From NCBI GenBank assembly GCA_013214945.1, contig JABSRT010000024.1, forward strand, positions 1-64,000: 64,000 nucleotides of DNA, written 5' to 3'. Position numbers and translations under genes: made by a program. The notes under the pieces are model-generated. The model was not told the origin of the DNA and ran no database searches. It worked only from the letters and a program-made list of their open reading frames with translations. Below, in pieces: positions 17,853-26,801 of this stretch. Source of the DNA: Gammaproteobacteria bacterium (GTDB lineage: Bacteria; Pseudomonadota; Gammaproteobacteria; Enterobacterales; Psychrobiaceae). Position 1 is the first letter of the stretch. Every line of letters starts with the position of its first letter.

Positions 17853-18968
17853 TTATGGCGTATTGGCTGTTGTTGGTTTAAGGCGATAAATTCGACCACT
17901 GTCGGTCGATATCAGTAAATTTCCTTGTTTGTCTTCAATAACGTGGCGAATACGTTGTTTTAGCTCGGTGAGTAGTCGATGTTCAGCGGTAACAAGCTCA
18001 CCATCGAGTTCAACCCGGTTCAGATGAGTTAATTTCAACGCGCCACTGAGTAAATTACCTCGCCATGTTTTAAAGGCGCGGCCAGAATAGAGTAATAAAC
18101 TAGAGGGGGCGATTGATGGAATATAGACTTTAGCTGGTGGCTCGATTCCCGCTTTTAATGTACCTTCGCCAACGCTAAAGGGGCCCCAATATTCTTTGCC
18201 AAATGACACCACTGGCCAGCCATAATTACGACCGGGTTTAATCAGGTTAATTTCGTCACCGCCTCGGGGGCCGTGTTCTATTGCCCATAATCGCTGATGT
18301 TTTTGATCAAATGCTAACCCTTGCGGATTGCGATGGCCGTAACTATAAATTTCGGCCAGCGCATTATTCTGGGCAATGAATGGATTGTCTTTGGGCACTG
18401 TACCATCAAGGTTTAGCCGCAAGATGCTGCCAGCATGGGTAGATAAATCCTGCCCGTTGGGGCGATGTCCACGGTCGCCAACCGAGAAAAAAACATGACC
18501 ATTGCCATCAAACGCCATGCGTGAGCCAAAATGACGATTGGTGCTCGTTGCCGACTCGGTTACGAGCAAATCTTGCCATTGCTTTAACTTATGGCCAATG
18601 AGTTTGGCGCGCGCCAGTGTGGTTCTGCCCTGACCAGCCACTGGTTTTGCATAGGTAAAATATAGCCACTGTTGGTGCGAGCTATCGGGGGGAATTTTAA
18701 TATCGAACAAGCCGCCTTGTCCCTTGGCGTATATTGGCGGTAAGCCTGAAATATGTCGTTGTTGTCCTGTAATGAGGTCTAGTTGTAATAATTGACCATT
18801 ACGTTCGGTGATCAGCAGTTTATTTGGGCCAATCAAGGTCATGCCCCAAGGAATGCCTAACTCAGAGGCTAGCAGGTCAATAGCATAGTTGGTGCTAGAT
18901 TGCGCCCAAGGTTTTATGCTTATTAAAGAACACAGTAATACGATTGATATTAATGATAGTTTTGTCAT
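17853..18968 (-). CDS. yliI: PQQ-dependent aldose sugar dehydrogenase (YliI/Asd-like)
   Basis: A 371-residue periplasmic beta-propeller protein of the glucose/sorbosone dehydrogenase family, predicted to oxidise aldoses to lactones with PQQ. Family marks are IPWGMTLIG, LITERNGQLLQLD, GQGGLFDI, YSYGHRNPQGLAFD and EHGPRGGDEINLI. The N-terminal hydrophobic segment ending WAQS is a signal peptide. I take the ATG at 18968, preceded by AAGG, rather than a TTG at 18989; this gives 371 residues, the length I recall for E. coli YliI. No PQQ synthesis gene is in the window. It stands apart from its neighbours. Confidence 0.85.
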   Translation of the reverse strand: MTKLSLISIVLLCSLISIKPWAQSSTNYAIDLLASELGIPWGMTLIGPNKLLITERNGQLLQLDLITGQQRHISGLPPIYAKGQGGLFDIKIPPDSSHQQWLYFTYAKPVAGQGRTTLARAKLIGHKLKQWQDLLVTESATSTNRHFGSRMAFDGNGHVFFSVGDRGHRPNGQDLSTHAGSILRLNLDGTVPKDNPFIAQNNALAEIYSYGHRNPQGLAFDQKHQRLWAIEHGPRGGDEINLIKPGRNYGWPVVSFGKEYWGPFSVGEGTLKAGIEPPAKVYIPSIAPSSLLLYSGRAFKTWRGNLLSGALKLTHLNRVELDGELVTAEHRLLTELKQRIRHVIEDKQGNLLISTDSGRIYRLKPTTANTP

Positions 18969-19238
18969 CAGCTTAGCCTTGCAAGACAAGTAAGGTTGTT
19001 TAATCGTTAGCTCACAAAAAGAGAGCTATTAACCAAGTGCAAAATTTCATGAATAACTATGATACATAGATATTGAGATCTATACAGCACGTTCAAAATA
19101 ACCAGCAACTAAGTGGTCAGCATCGGACGGGGAGCTTAATTTATATTTCGTCAAGCCCGCTAAACAATGATTGGTACTGCAGTGACACAGTTATTTAACG
19201 GGATCTTAATTGTTATCTAGATATGTAGGTAAAATTCA

Positions 19239-20141
19239 CTAATTACTAGCGCTGAAGACTAATCCATTATATGTCGGCAAGGGAACAACTAACCTCAGTT
19301 CCCAATCAACAGCATAAGATAATTCGCAACTTGCGGTCCAGAAAGGATTGGTGTCAACAACATTAATGGTACCCTCTAAACGACCTGCAGCATTATCTGA
19401 TCGAGTTGTCAGATAAGTACTGAGATAAAAGCTATACGACAGAGACCCTCTGTCGTCATACCACTGGTCATGTTCAGTAAAACTAAATCTTACTGACTCA
19501 ATCAATGAATCATTGACCCCCTTTACTTCAAAAATCTGAGCAAGGTGGCTACCATCTAGTCGGTACGTTGGAATTTCAAAGATAAAATCATCTGATGGCG
19601 ACCAGTCCCATTCGTTTGTTATCTCGTTGCTCACGGATTGTACAACACTAAATTCATTGGTGCCGCCACCGTCGCACTGATTTTTTAGTCCGACAATTAA
19701 ACTATAAAAATTAATCTTATATTTAGGTTCAATCAAAATATTCTTGAGCCTAAAATCAAAGTCGCCGTTAAAATCTAATGCCCTAAGAGTAACGAAATAG
19801 TCTTGCGGGACTGGGCGGTCATTTCGGTCTTCATAGGTTACCGGGTATCTATGATAAAACTCATAAGTGCCAGGGTTTAATGAATCGGTGCCATTGTAAG
19901 CGGGAAGCTTGTAGTGATTGGCAAACCGAATATTAATATTACTTTTTTCACCATCTCCCCAATCTATTTCTAAAAAACTAATTGATTTATCGCTTATCAC
20001 TGTTGCCTTGGCAACGACACTGTCGGTAGTCACAAAGAAATCTTCGACCTTGGCAATATTACACTTTCTTGCCCGGGGTTTTACCGCGGTTTGACCTATT
20101 GAATGTTTAGAATTGCTATGTTTAGTCTTTTGTATACTCAT
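19239..20141 (-). CDS. Unrecognised protein with a PKD-like segment
   Basis: I do not recognise this 300-residue protein. After a basic, Lys/His/Ser-rich leader (1-32) without a signal peptide, a strand-rich region contains ISFLEIDWGDGEKSNI and later YEFYHRYPVTYED, which resembles a PKD-type domain (WGDG motif). The second half is rich in aromatic and acidic residues (EWDWSPSDDFIFEIP; HDQWYDDRGSLSYSFYLS) and looks like a beta-sandwich. The start is placed at the ATG at 20141, which has GAGG upstream; a TTG would add six residues. No operon partner. Confidence 0.6.
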   Translation of the reverse strand: MSIQKTKHSNSKHSIGQTAVKPRARKCNIAKVEDFFVTTDSVVAKATVISDKSISFLEIDWGDGEKSNINIRFANHYKLPAYNGTDSLNPGTYEFYHRYPVTYEDRNDRPVPQDYFVTLRALDFNGDFDFRLKNILIEPKYKINFYSLIVGLKNQCDGGGTNEFSVVQSVSNEITNEWDWSPSDDFIFEIPTYRLDGSHLAQIFEVKGVNDSLIESVRFSFTEHDQWYDDRGSLSYSFYLSTYLTTRSDNAAGRLEGTINVVDTNPFWTASCELSYAVDWELRLVVPLPTYNGLVFSASN

Positions 20142-20702
20142 GACTGATACCTCATACAAGCTAATGTTAGATGTAATAGTGAATAAGTAACGTTAGTAAC
20201 AGCCGTGGTGATTGATTGTAGTTTATTGATGATGTGCTACAAAAGCGGATTTACTGGTTACCTTTAGCTCTACTTTTAGTTGTTTAATGTCGAGTTATTC
20301 ATCTATCACACGTTTGCTCGATTATTTCAGCCATGTTCCATTGAGTGTACGCAGCGAGATAAGTAGCCTAAAATTTATTAGAGACTTACTATCTAAAGCT
20401 ATTTAAATACGGGGAAAGGGCTGGCATAACTTAATTCTTGAATTAAATCTGTGCCTACGGCTACCGAGCATTTAAAACCAATCCTTGGTTTACCCTATCA
20501 AACGAACTTTAGTTTAAATTATATTTTTCGAGCTCATTAATTTAAAGTTGTTGCTTAGATAAAGAAGACGATTATTAACTTATTGTTATAGAGATAAAAT
20601 TTGGGGTGTTTGACGGTGGATATGAAAATACTTATTAGCTAAATAACCGCTCAACGGTGTTAATTGAGCAGTTACTTTCCTGTTTAGTGCAACGACTATA
20701 TG
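20142..20702. other. Intergenic stretch
   Basis: These 561 bases lie upstream of the unrecognised gene and downstream of the Old Yellow Enzyme gene. A hairpin (AAACCAA, loop TCC, TTGGTTT, near 20474-20490) might end the latter. A 39-codon open frame at 20287-20406 has no ribosome site and is not called. Nothing else is evident. Confidence 0.4.
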
Positions 20703-21833
20703 TTATTTAGTGCCAGTATAAGTCGAGTAATCAACATAACCGATATCGGTACCGCCATACATTGTCGTGGGATCAACCGCATTTAATGGCCAGTTGTTTT
20801 GGATCCGCTCAGGTAAATCAGGATTAGCGATAAACGGGCGGCCAAAACCAAAAATATCTCCGTTACCGGCGTTGAGTACTTTAAGTGCTTTGTTAGCGGT
20901 ATATTTGCCAGCGTACATAATTACCCCACTAAATTCCTGACGGACGGCTTTATAAAATGTTTCTGGCAGATCTGGCGCATTATCCCAATCGGCTTCAGCC
21001 AATGACAGATAGGCAATACCTATGTCATTCAATACTTTGATGGCACTAATGTAGGTGTGCTGGGGATCAGATTCAACCAAGCCTAAATAGACTCTAGTTT
21101 CGGTGGTGCTTTCAAATAACGGTGCAAACCGAACGCCTACTCGGTCTTTACCGACTACATTTGCCACAGCAGTGGTGATTTCTTTTAAAAATCGTAATCG
21201 ATTTTCTAAACTGCCGCCGTAATGGTCATCGCGCTGATTACTATGCTCTGATATGAATTGATTAACCAAATAACCATTGGCACAGTGTAATTCAACGCCG
21301 TCAAACCCAGCTTCCATCGCATTTCTGGCCGCTTGCGCATATAACTCAACTAACGCTTCAACTTCGGTAGTGGTTAAGGCACGCGGACTACTTGGGTTGG
21401 CTAAATCGCCTTCGCCAGGTGCTGTTTCGATAAACACTTTAACATTATCTGCTGCGATTGCTGACGGTGCAACAGGAGCATCGCCATTGGGTTGCAATGT
21501 GGTGTGTGATACGCGACCGACATGCCACAATTGGGCAAAAATAACGCCACCTTGCTGATGGACTGCTTGAGTTACTTTTTTCCATCCTGAAATTTGTTCA
21601 GCGTTGTAAATACCAGGCGTCCAAGCATAACCTTGACCACGAGGTTCTATTTGCGTGCCTTCTGTGACTAAAAATCCCGCACCAGTACGCTGGCTATAAT
21701 ATTTAGCCATTAAATCATTTGCAATATCGCCAGGTTGAGTACTGCGAGATCGCGTTAGTGGTGGTAACACAATGCGATTTTTTAAGGTGAGTGAGCCCAA
21801 CTGAATTGGCGTAAATAATGACTTGTTGTCCAT
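20703..21833 (-). CDS. nemA: Alkene reductase, Old Yellow Enzyme family (NemA-like)
   Basis: A 376-residue FMN-dependent NAD(P)H oxidoreductase that reduces activated C=C bonds or nitro compounds. Family features: LFTPIQLGSLTLKNRIVLPPLTRSR at the start with T27, FAQLWHVGRVSH near 100-110, the substrate-binding pair H183 and N186 with Y188 (HCANGYL), RDDHYGGSLENRLRFL, and the closing GFGRPFIANPDLP. The length matches E. coli NemA. No NemR-type repressor is adjacent. The gene lies between puuR and unrelated genes, so its role (detoxification of electrophiles) rests on family knowledge. Confidence 0.92.
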   Translation of the reverse strand: MDNKSLFTPIQLGSLTLKNRIVLPPLTRSRSTQPGDIANDLMAKYYSQRTGAGFLVTEGTQIEPRGQGYAWTPGIYNAEQISGWKKVTQAVHQQGGVIFAQLWHVGRVSHTTLQPNGDAPVAPSAIAADNVKVFIETAPGEGDLANPSSPRALTTTEVEALVELYAQAARNAMEAGFDGVELHCANGYLVNQFISEHSNQRDDHYGGSLENRLRFLKEITTAVANVVGKDRVGVRFAPLFESTTETRVYLGLVESDPQHTYISAIKVLNDIGIAYLSLAEADWDNAPDLPETFYKAVRQEFSGVIMYAGKYTANKALKVLNAGNGDIFGFGRPFIANPDLPERIQNNWPLNAVDPTTMYGGTDIGYVDYSTYTGTK

Positions 21834-22216
21834 GGGGTGATCCTACATTTTACGGGATTAATTTGAACGAGCTATACTAAATCACAAGCGATACAATATA
21901 TAACAACTTGTCTTTGTAGTTGGTACAACTAATAATGGTACCAGTGGTAGTAAGTAATTGAGTTGATTAGATATTGATCAGGTTGGTGAAGTGGCTATTT
22001 GTTGCTAAATCTAGTCGCTAAATCGTGAAGCTAAAGAATGCCAAAAAACAGATTTTACGGGTTGATGATTATTGTTTTGCCTGCACTTTTTAGGTCTAAA
22101 TGTTAGGTCTAAATTTTAGGTCTAAAAAGTGCAGGGCTGTGTTGCTAATATTTGCGATATTGACCAATTAACTGACGTGAAAGAGACATTGTGAACAATA
22201 TTTTAATTCGCAGCCG
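21834..22216. other. Intergenic stretch with three-copy hairpin element
   Basis: The 383 bases upstream of the alkene reductase contain the hairpin and triple repeat described at 22081-22134. No gene is seen. Confidence 0.5.
22081..22134. repeat. Inverted repeat enclosing three TAGGTCTAAA copies
   Basis: CTGCACTTTTTAG (22081-22093) pairs perfectly with CTAAAAAGTGCAG (22122-22134). Between and overlapping the arms, TAGGTCTAAA occurs three times (22091, 22104 and 22117), at an exact 13-bp period. Confidence 0.75.
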
Positions 22217-22759
22217 TTAGAATGTTGGAGGGGTATGGGCGCTAATTATTTTGCACACCTTGTTCGTGTGGTTCTTAAATCGGTGTGGCAGTTTAGTTGA
22301 AAACTTATAACTATCGCCTTTGGTCAGTTTGTAACTGGTACCAGCAATGGTGATCTCAATACTTCCCTCTATCACTGTGCCAGCTTCTTCGCCTTCATGG
22401 CTTAACATTTCTGCACCGGTGTCTGAACCCGGAGCGTATTTTTCAACCAAAAATGCGAGCTGTGAATCAGAGCCGCCAGGGCCTACCAGCTTGAGTTCGA
22501 CCCCGTCACCGCCAACATCTACTAGCTCGTCAGCTTTAAAAACCACTTGTGACTGCTGTTTGAAATCGATGGTAAAAAACTCGGTGAGCGACATCGATAC
22601 ACCGCCCAGTATCCGTTTAAGCGAACTTACTGAAGGGCTAACCGTATTACGCTCAATCATTGAAATTGTGCTGTTTGTCAGCCCAACTCGCTTGGCTAGC
22701 TCACGCTGTGACAAGCCATGCATTTGGCGTATTTTCTTTAAACGATCACCGACTTCCAT
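22217..22759 (-). CDS. puuR: Polyamine catabolism repressor PuuR
   Basis: A 180-residue regulator with an N-terminal lambda-type HTH (about 7-60; LSQRELAKRVGLTNSTISMIE) and a C-terminal cupin (about 105-175; EEAGTVIEGSIEITI, GDSYKFSTKLPHRFKN). Size and order match E. coli PuuR (185 residues), which represses the puu genes and responds to putrescine. An AAGGG ribosome site precedes the ATG. A candidate operator (22776-22789) lies 17 bp upstream, suggesting autoregulation. It is downstream of puuC on the same strand. Confidence 0.92.
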   Translation of the reverse strand: MEVGDRLKKIRQMHGLSQRELAKRVGLTNSTISMIERNTVSPSVSSLKRILGGVSMSLTEFFTIDFKQQSQVVFKADELVDVGGDGVELKLVGPGGSDSQLAFLVEKYAPGSDTGAEMLSHEGEEAGTVIEGSIEITIAGTSYKLTKGDSYKFSTKLPHRFKNHTNKVCKIISAHTPPTF

Positions 22760-22775
22760 TATTTACCCTTTATAT

Positions 22776-22789
22776 CAATATATTGAACA
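22776..22789. promoter_or_regulatory. Candidate PuuR operator 1 (upstream of puuR)
   Basis: CAATATATTGAACA, nearly identical to the sites at 26557-26570 and 26737-26750. It resembles the E. coli PuuR box as I recall it (AAAATATAATGAACA). It sits between puuC and the puuR start. Confidence 0.6.
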
Positions 22790-22836
22790 CTATCAGATTA
22801 TTGCTAATAGTATTCAAAAAACCGAATAAGGAACAG

Positions 22837-24336
22837 CTAATCTTCCAGTTGTATTAAGGTTGTTTTTATTTCAGTATATTTATCAATGGCATGCAAAGAC
22901 TTGTCGCGGGCGTTACCTGATTGCTTAAAACCACCAAAAGGTACAGTCATATCACCACCGTTGTAATTATTAACCCACACCGAGCCTGCGCGTAGTGCTT
23001 TGGCCATTTTGTGCGCTTTATTCAAGTTGGCGGTCCAGATCCCAGCAGCCAATCCGAAGGGAGAGTCATTAGCAATCGCTATCGCTTGGTCTTGGGTGTC
23101 AAACGTTATCACCGCCATCACCGGACCAAAAATTTCTTCACGCGCGAGCCGCATTTGGTTATCGACATCATCAAAAATAGTTGGCGCAATGTAATAACCG
23201 CCAGTATCTTGATTCACTTGCTCACCACCGGTTATCAGTTTGCCACCTTGTTCATGACCAATGTTTATGTATTTAAGCACTTGATTCATTTGCACGTCAT
23301 CAACGATAGCGCCCATGTTGGTTGCCGGATCAAGTGGGTCGCCAGGTTGCAGCGCTTTAATTGCGTCAACGAGTAACGGCATGAAGGCTTCTTTTATTGA
23401 TGACTCAATCAACAAACGTGTGCCAGCGACACAAACTTCGCCTTGATTATAGAAACAACCCCAAGCAGCAGCTTCGGCAGCTTTTTTAAGATCAATGCAA
23501 TCTGCAAAAATGATATTAGGGCTTTTTCCTCCGGCTTCGATCCAAACACGTTTCATGTTCGACTGACCTGAATATTGCAGCAAACGTTTGCCGACGCCAG
23601 TTGAACCGGTAAAGACTAAACAGTCAACGTCATTGCTCAGCGCCAGCGCTTCACCGACCTCATGACCAAAACCCGGCAATACCTGAAAAACTCCTTTAGG
23701 AATACCTGCCTGTTCAGCCAGTTCGGCGATACGAATAGCGGTTAGCGGTGACTTTTCCGAAGGTTTCAAAATAACACTATTACCGGTTGCCAATGCTGGC
23801 GCAAATTTCCAACTGCCCATCAGCAGTGGAAAATTCCACGGTACAACCGCGGCTACCACGCCAACAGCTTCTCGTGTGATCAGCGCAATTTCATTATCAC
23901 TGGTCGGAGCCACTTCGTCATAGACTTTATCGATAGCTTCTGCATACCAGTTAATACAGTTAATAGCGCCGGGCACATCAACACTAGCGCTTTCACTAAT
24001 AGGTTTGCCCATGTCTAGCGTTTCAAGTAATGCCAGTTCTTGCTGATGTTGCTGCATCAACGATGCAAAGGTTTGCAAAATCTTTTTACGTTTAACCGGT
24101 GCCATTTTAGACCAGACGCCAGATTCAAAAACTTGCTTAGCAGTATCAATCGCTATTTTTGCATCATCGCTATTACATCTGGCTACTTTTGCCAGTAATT
24201 TGCCGTTTGCCGGGTTAATGCAATCGAATGTTTCGCCACTGACTGCATTGGTATATTCACCATTGATATAGGCGCGACCATTTATGGTTAGTTGTTCTGC
24301 CAGTGTCTGCCACTGGCTGTGTGTTAAATTACTCAT
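22837..24336 (-). CDS. puuC: Gamma-glutamyl-gamma-aminobutyraldehyde dehydrogenase
   Basis: A 499-residue NAD(P)-dependent aldehyde dehydrogenase, close to the E. coli PuuC length of 495. Motifs: PWNFPLLMGSWKFAPAL, the catalytic Glu in WIEAGGKSPN, the nucleophile Cys in NQGEVCVAGTR, and EEIFGPVMAVITF. The context (puuA, puuB, puuD, puuR) fixes the likely step, oxidation of gamma-glutamyl-gamma-aminobutyraldehyde to gamma-glutamyl-GABA. It starts 12 bp after the aminotransferase stop with AGGA upstream, so puuD, the aminotransferase and puuC form one operon. Confidence 0.92.
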   Translation of the reverse strand: MSNLTHSQWQTLAEQLTINGRAYINGEYTNAVSGETFDCINPANGKLLAKVARCNSDDAKIAIDTAKQVFESGVWSKMAPVKRKKILQTFASLMQQHQQELALLETLDMGKPISESASVDVPGAINCINWYAEAIDKVYDEVAPTSDNEIALITREAVGVVAAVVPWNFPLLMGSWKFAPALATGNSVILKPSEKSPLTAIRIAELAEQAGIPKGVFQVLPGFGHEVGEALALSNDVDCLVFTGSTGVGKRLLQYSGQSNMKRVWIEAGGKSPNIIFADCIDLKKAAEAAAWGCFYNQGEVCVAGTRLLIESSIKEAFMPLLVDAIKALQPGDPLDPATNMGAIVDDVQMNQVLKYINIGHEQGGKLITGGEQVNQDTGGYYIAPTIFDDVDNQMRLAREEIFGPVMAVITFDTQDQAIAIANDSPFGLAAGIWTANLNKAHKMAKALRAGSVWVNNYNGGDMTVPFGGFKQSGNARDKSLHAIDKYTEIKTTLIQLED

Positions 24337-24348
24337 TAATATTTCCTG

Positions 24349-25701
24349 TTAGCCGTTAAGTTTTTCTGCGGTTAAATCCAATGCCTGCCACGCCTTGTTA
24401 AATAGCTCATCAATGTCATCGTGAGTCATCACCAAAGGCGGCGCTACGACCATAATGTCGCCAACAGCACGCATCACAAGGCCGACATTGATGCACATGT
24501 CGCGACAGGTTTTACCTGCAACACCATCGGCAAAGCGCTCTCTAGAATTTTTATCTTTGACTAATTCAATCGCGGCGAGCATGCCAATACTGCGCGCCTC
24601 TCCAACGAGCGGGTGTTCGGCCAGTTGTGCCCAGCGGCGACTAAAATAGGGGCCTAAGTCGTCTTTCACTTTGGCAACTAATTGCTCTTTTTCTAAAATA
24701 TCTAACGTTGCTAGGGCAGCAGCACAAGCTGCGGGATGGCCGGAATAAGTAAAGCCATGACAAAAATCATCGCCAGCAGACTTAATGGCATCACTGACAC
24801 GATCGCTAATTAATACACCGCCCAGTGGTTGATAACCATTGGTCACCCCTTTAGCAAAACAAATAAAATCGGGCTTAATATTAAAATATTCACTGGCGAA
24901 CATGGTACCAAGACGACCAAATCCGCAAATTACTTCGTCTGCGACCAATAATATTTGATAGTTATTACAAATTCGCTGAATTTCAGGCCAGTAAGTTGCT
25001 GGTGGTATAATGACCCCGCCTGCTCCCTGAACTGGCTCAGCGATAAATGCCGCAACATTTTCAACCCCCAATTCCAGTATTTTTTGTTCAAGCTGCTGTG
25101 CGATTTTCAACCCAAAGGCTTCAGGGCTTAAATCACCATCGTCACCATACCAATATGGCTGGTCAATATAGTCAATGTAATCCAAACCTTTAAATTGCTC
25201 GTGCATGTAGCTCATGCCACTTAAGCTTGCGGCTGCCACAGTGCTGCCGTGATACCCATTGTGACGACTTATAATTCGTTTTTTGTCATGCTGGTTTTGG
25301 AGATCCCAGTATCGGTGAGCCAATTTAATCATGGTGTCGTTAGCTTCTGATCCCGAGTTGGTATAAAACACATTATTGATATGTGATGGGGCCAAATCAG
25401 CGAGTCGTTTTGACAATTCAATGGCAGGTTGATGGGTGCACTGAAAAAAGCTGTTATAAAAAGGCAGTTGCTGTAGCTGATCATTAACCGCCTGTACGAT
25501 CTCCTGACGACCATAACCTAAGTTGCAACACCACAAACCCGACATGCCATCTAAAATAGGCCGGTCGTCTTGTTCATAAATATAAATACCTTTGGCGCGA
25601 CTGATCACTCGGGTGCCGCTTTTAGCCAGTGCAGCAGAGTCGGTAAAAGGGTGTAAAAAATGCTTACTGTCTAACTGTTGTAATTGCGATAAATTTGACA
25701 T
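24349..25701 (-). CDS. spuC: Class-III aminotransferase, putrescine-pyruvate aminotransferase (SpuC)-like
   Basis: A 450-residue PLP enzyme of the class-III (omega) aminotransferases. PLP contacts visible are YTNSGSEAND (about 114-122), HNGYHGST, D255 (LVADEVICGFGR) and Schiff-base K284 (FAKGVTNGY). Length and sequence resemble Pseudomonas SpuC, which transaminates putrescine, cadaverine or spermidine with pyruvate. An alternative is the GABA or gamma-glutamylated intermediate step (PuuE role), since no separate puuE is present. It lies between puuD (10 bp gap) and puuC (12 bp gap) and is surely co-transcribed with them. Confidence 0.85.
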   Translation of the reverse strand: MSNLSQLQQLDSKHFLHPFTDSAALAKSGTRVISRAKGIYIYEQDDRPILDGMSGLWCCNLGYGRQEIVQAVNDQLQQLPFYNSFFQCTHQPAIELSKRLADLAPSHINNVFYTNSGSEANDTMIKLAHRYWDLQNQHDKKRIISRHNGYHGSTVAAASLSGMSYMHEQFKGLDYIDYIDQPYWYGDDGDLSPEAFGLKIAQQLEQKILELGVENVAAFIAEPVQGAGGVIIPPATYWPEIQRICNNYQILLVADEVICGFGRLGTMFASEYFNIKPDFICFAKGVTNGYQPLGGVLISDRVSDAIKSAGDDFCHGFTYSGHPAACAAALATLDILEKEQLVAKVKDDLGPYFSRRWAQLAEHPLVGEARSIGMLAAIELVKDKNSRERFADGVAGKTCRDMCINVGLVMRAVGDIMVVAPPLVMTHDDIDELFNKAWQALDLTAEKLNG

Positions 25702-25711
25702 ATTTGCCTCT

Positions 25712-26485
25712 TTATTTTGTTAAACGATATTTGGCACATGCCTGGCCAAAGCTTTTAAATATTTCTAAATAAAATGGGTGCTGCGCTAACTGCCATTCGG
25801 GATGCCACTGCAACCCTAAGTAATAGCTAGAGTTATCAGCTAATGAAAATGCTTCTATTAATCCGTCATCCGCAGTGGCTTCTGGCTTTAATTTGCTCGC
25901 AAGCTGATCGACTCCCTGACCATGCAATGAATTTATCTGCTGGCTTAGTTGACCTTTCATTATTTTTGCCAGAATACCGCCATCGTGTAATTTTATCGGG
26001 TGTGCAACACCATATTGCTGCGCTAATGTCAGCGACTTGTCCTCTCGATGTTCAATCATGTCATCAAGATTGAATAACTGTTGATGCAGACTGCCCCCTA
26101 GCGCTACGTTCATTTCCTGAAAACCGCGACAAACACCTAGCACCGGAAGTTTCATCGCTACGGCTTGTTTTAATAGCGCTAGATTGGTGTGATCTCTGCG
26201 TGGGTCGCGCGGCATATCTACCCCAATATCCGGTGCACCATAGTGATGTGGCTCCATGTTGGAATAACTACCGGTGAGATACAGGCCGTCTAAATGCGGC
26301 AGTAGATCGAGCATGGCATCACCCAAAGCAGGAACGAGCACAGGGATCACATCGCTGCCAATAACGGCCGCATTAATATATTTATCAGCCACCATTTGAA
26401 AGTCATGGATAGCGACTTTATTACTGCAACAGGTGATTCCGATTAATGGCTTTTTGTGTTTTATATTTTGAACGTCAACTAGCAT
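25712..26485 (-). CDS. puuD: Gamma-glutamyl-GABA hydrolase
   Basis: A 257-residue class-I glutamine amidotransferase-type hydrolase (peptidase C26) that releases glutamate and GABA. The triad is C119 (VLGVCRGFQEMN), H228 and E230 (LQWHPEW). I choose the ATG at 26485, preceded by AGGA, over an ATG 18 bp upstream. It is the first gene of the puuD-spuC-puuC unit and diverges from puuA. Candidate PuuR sites lie in the shared promoter region. Confidence 0.92.
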   Translation of the reverse strand: MLVDVQNIKHKKPLIGITCCSNKVAIHDFQMVADKYINAAVIGSDVIPVLVPALGDAMLDLLPHLDGLYLTGSYSNMEPHHYGAPDIGVDMPRDPRRDHTNLALLKQAVAMKLPVLGVCRGFQEMNVALGGSLHQQLFNLDDMIEHREDKSLTLAQQYGVAHPIKLHDGGILAKIMKGQLSQQINSLHGQGVDQLASKLKPEATADDGLIEAFSLADNSSYYLGLQWHPEWQLAQHPFYLEIFKSFGQACAKYRLTK

Positions 26486-26556
26486 GAAACATCCTGACAA
26501 CATATTTATATAATTATTTGAACAATAAAATATACGAATAAAAAATCAAAATCAAT

Positions 26557-26570
26557 CAATATATTTAACA
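26557..26570. promoter_or_regulatory. Candidate PuuR operator 2 (puuD side)
   Basis: CAATATATTTAACA lies 72 bp upstream of the puuD start. It differs at one base from the copies at 22776 and 26737. Confidence 0.55.
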
Positions 26571-26736
26571 ATAATAGGCGTTTTCTTTCCGTTGTGGCTG
26601 TTTGTGACTCTCTGTTGTGAAATTAATGTTAAATATCTCTTGACGAATTAACGCGGTTCCATTTTAATAAATGGCCATAAGTGATGAATATTTTGTTCAT
26701 TTGAATTAAACCCAGTTACTTCGGACCTCATTTTTG

Positions 26737-26750
26737 TGTTGAATATATTG
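26737..26750. promoter_or_regulatory. Candidate PuuR operator 3 (puuA side)
   Basis: TGTTGAATATATTG, the reverse complement of CAATATATTCAACA, lies 52 bp upstream of the puuA start. It falls inside an in-frame upstream extension that would otherwise be read as coding from a GTG at 26736. Confidence 0.6.
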
Positions 26751-26801
26751 CTCAACCATCTTGAAAGTCGACTTGTAACAGCTGTAATCAAAGGTATCGA
26801 T

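Larger units (their letters stand above)
26486..26801. promoter_or_regulatory. Divergent puuD/puuA control region
   Basis: These 316 bases separate the start of puuD from that of puuA. They hold the two candidate PuuR operators described at 26557 and 26737, and the puuA ribosome site AAGG (26791-26794). Promoter elements are not resolvable with confidence. Confidence 0.6.

Noticed and set aside
20287-20406. 39-codon open frame (MSSYSSITRLLDYFS...)
   Set aside because: No ribosome site and no recognisable similarity; kept only as a remark on the intergenic region.
26736-26801. N-terminal extension of puuA from a GTG
   Set aside because: It would run through a candidate PuuR operator; the ATG at 26802 has a good ribosome site and gives family length.
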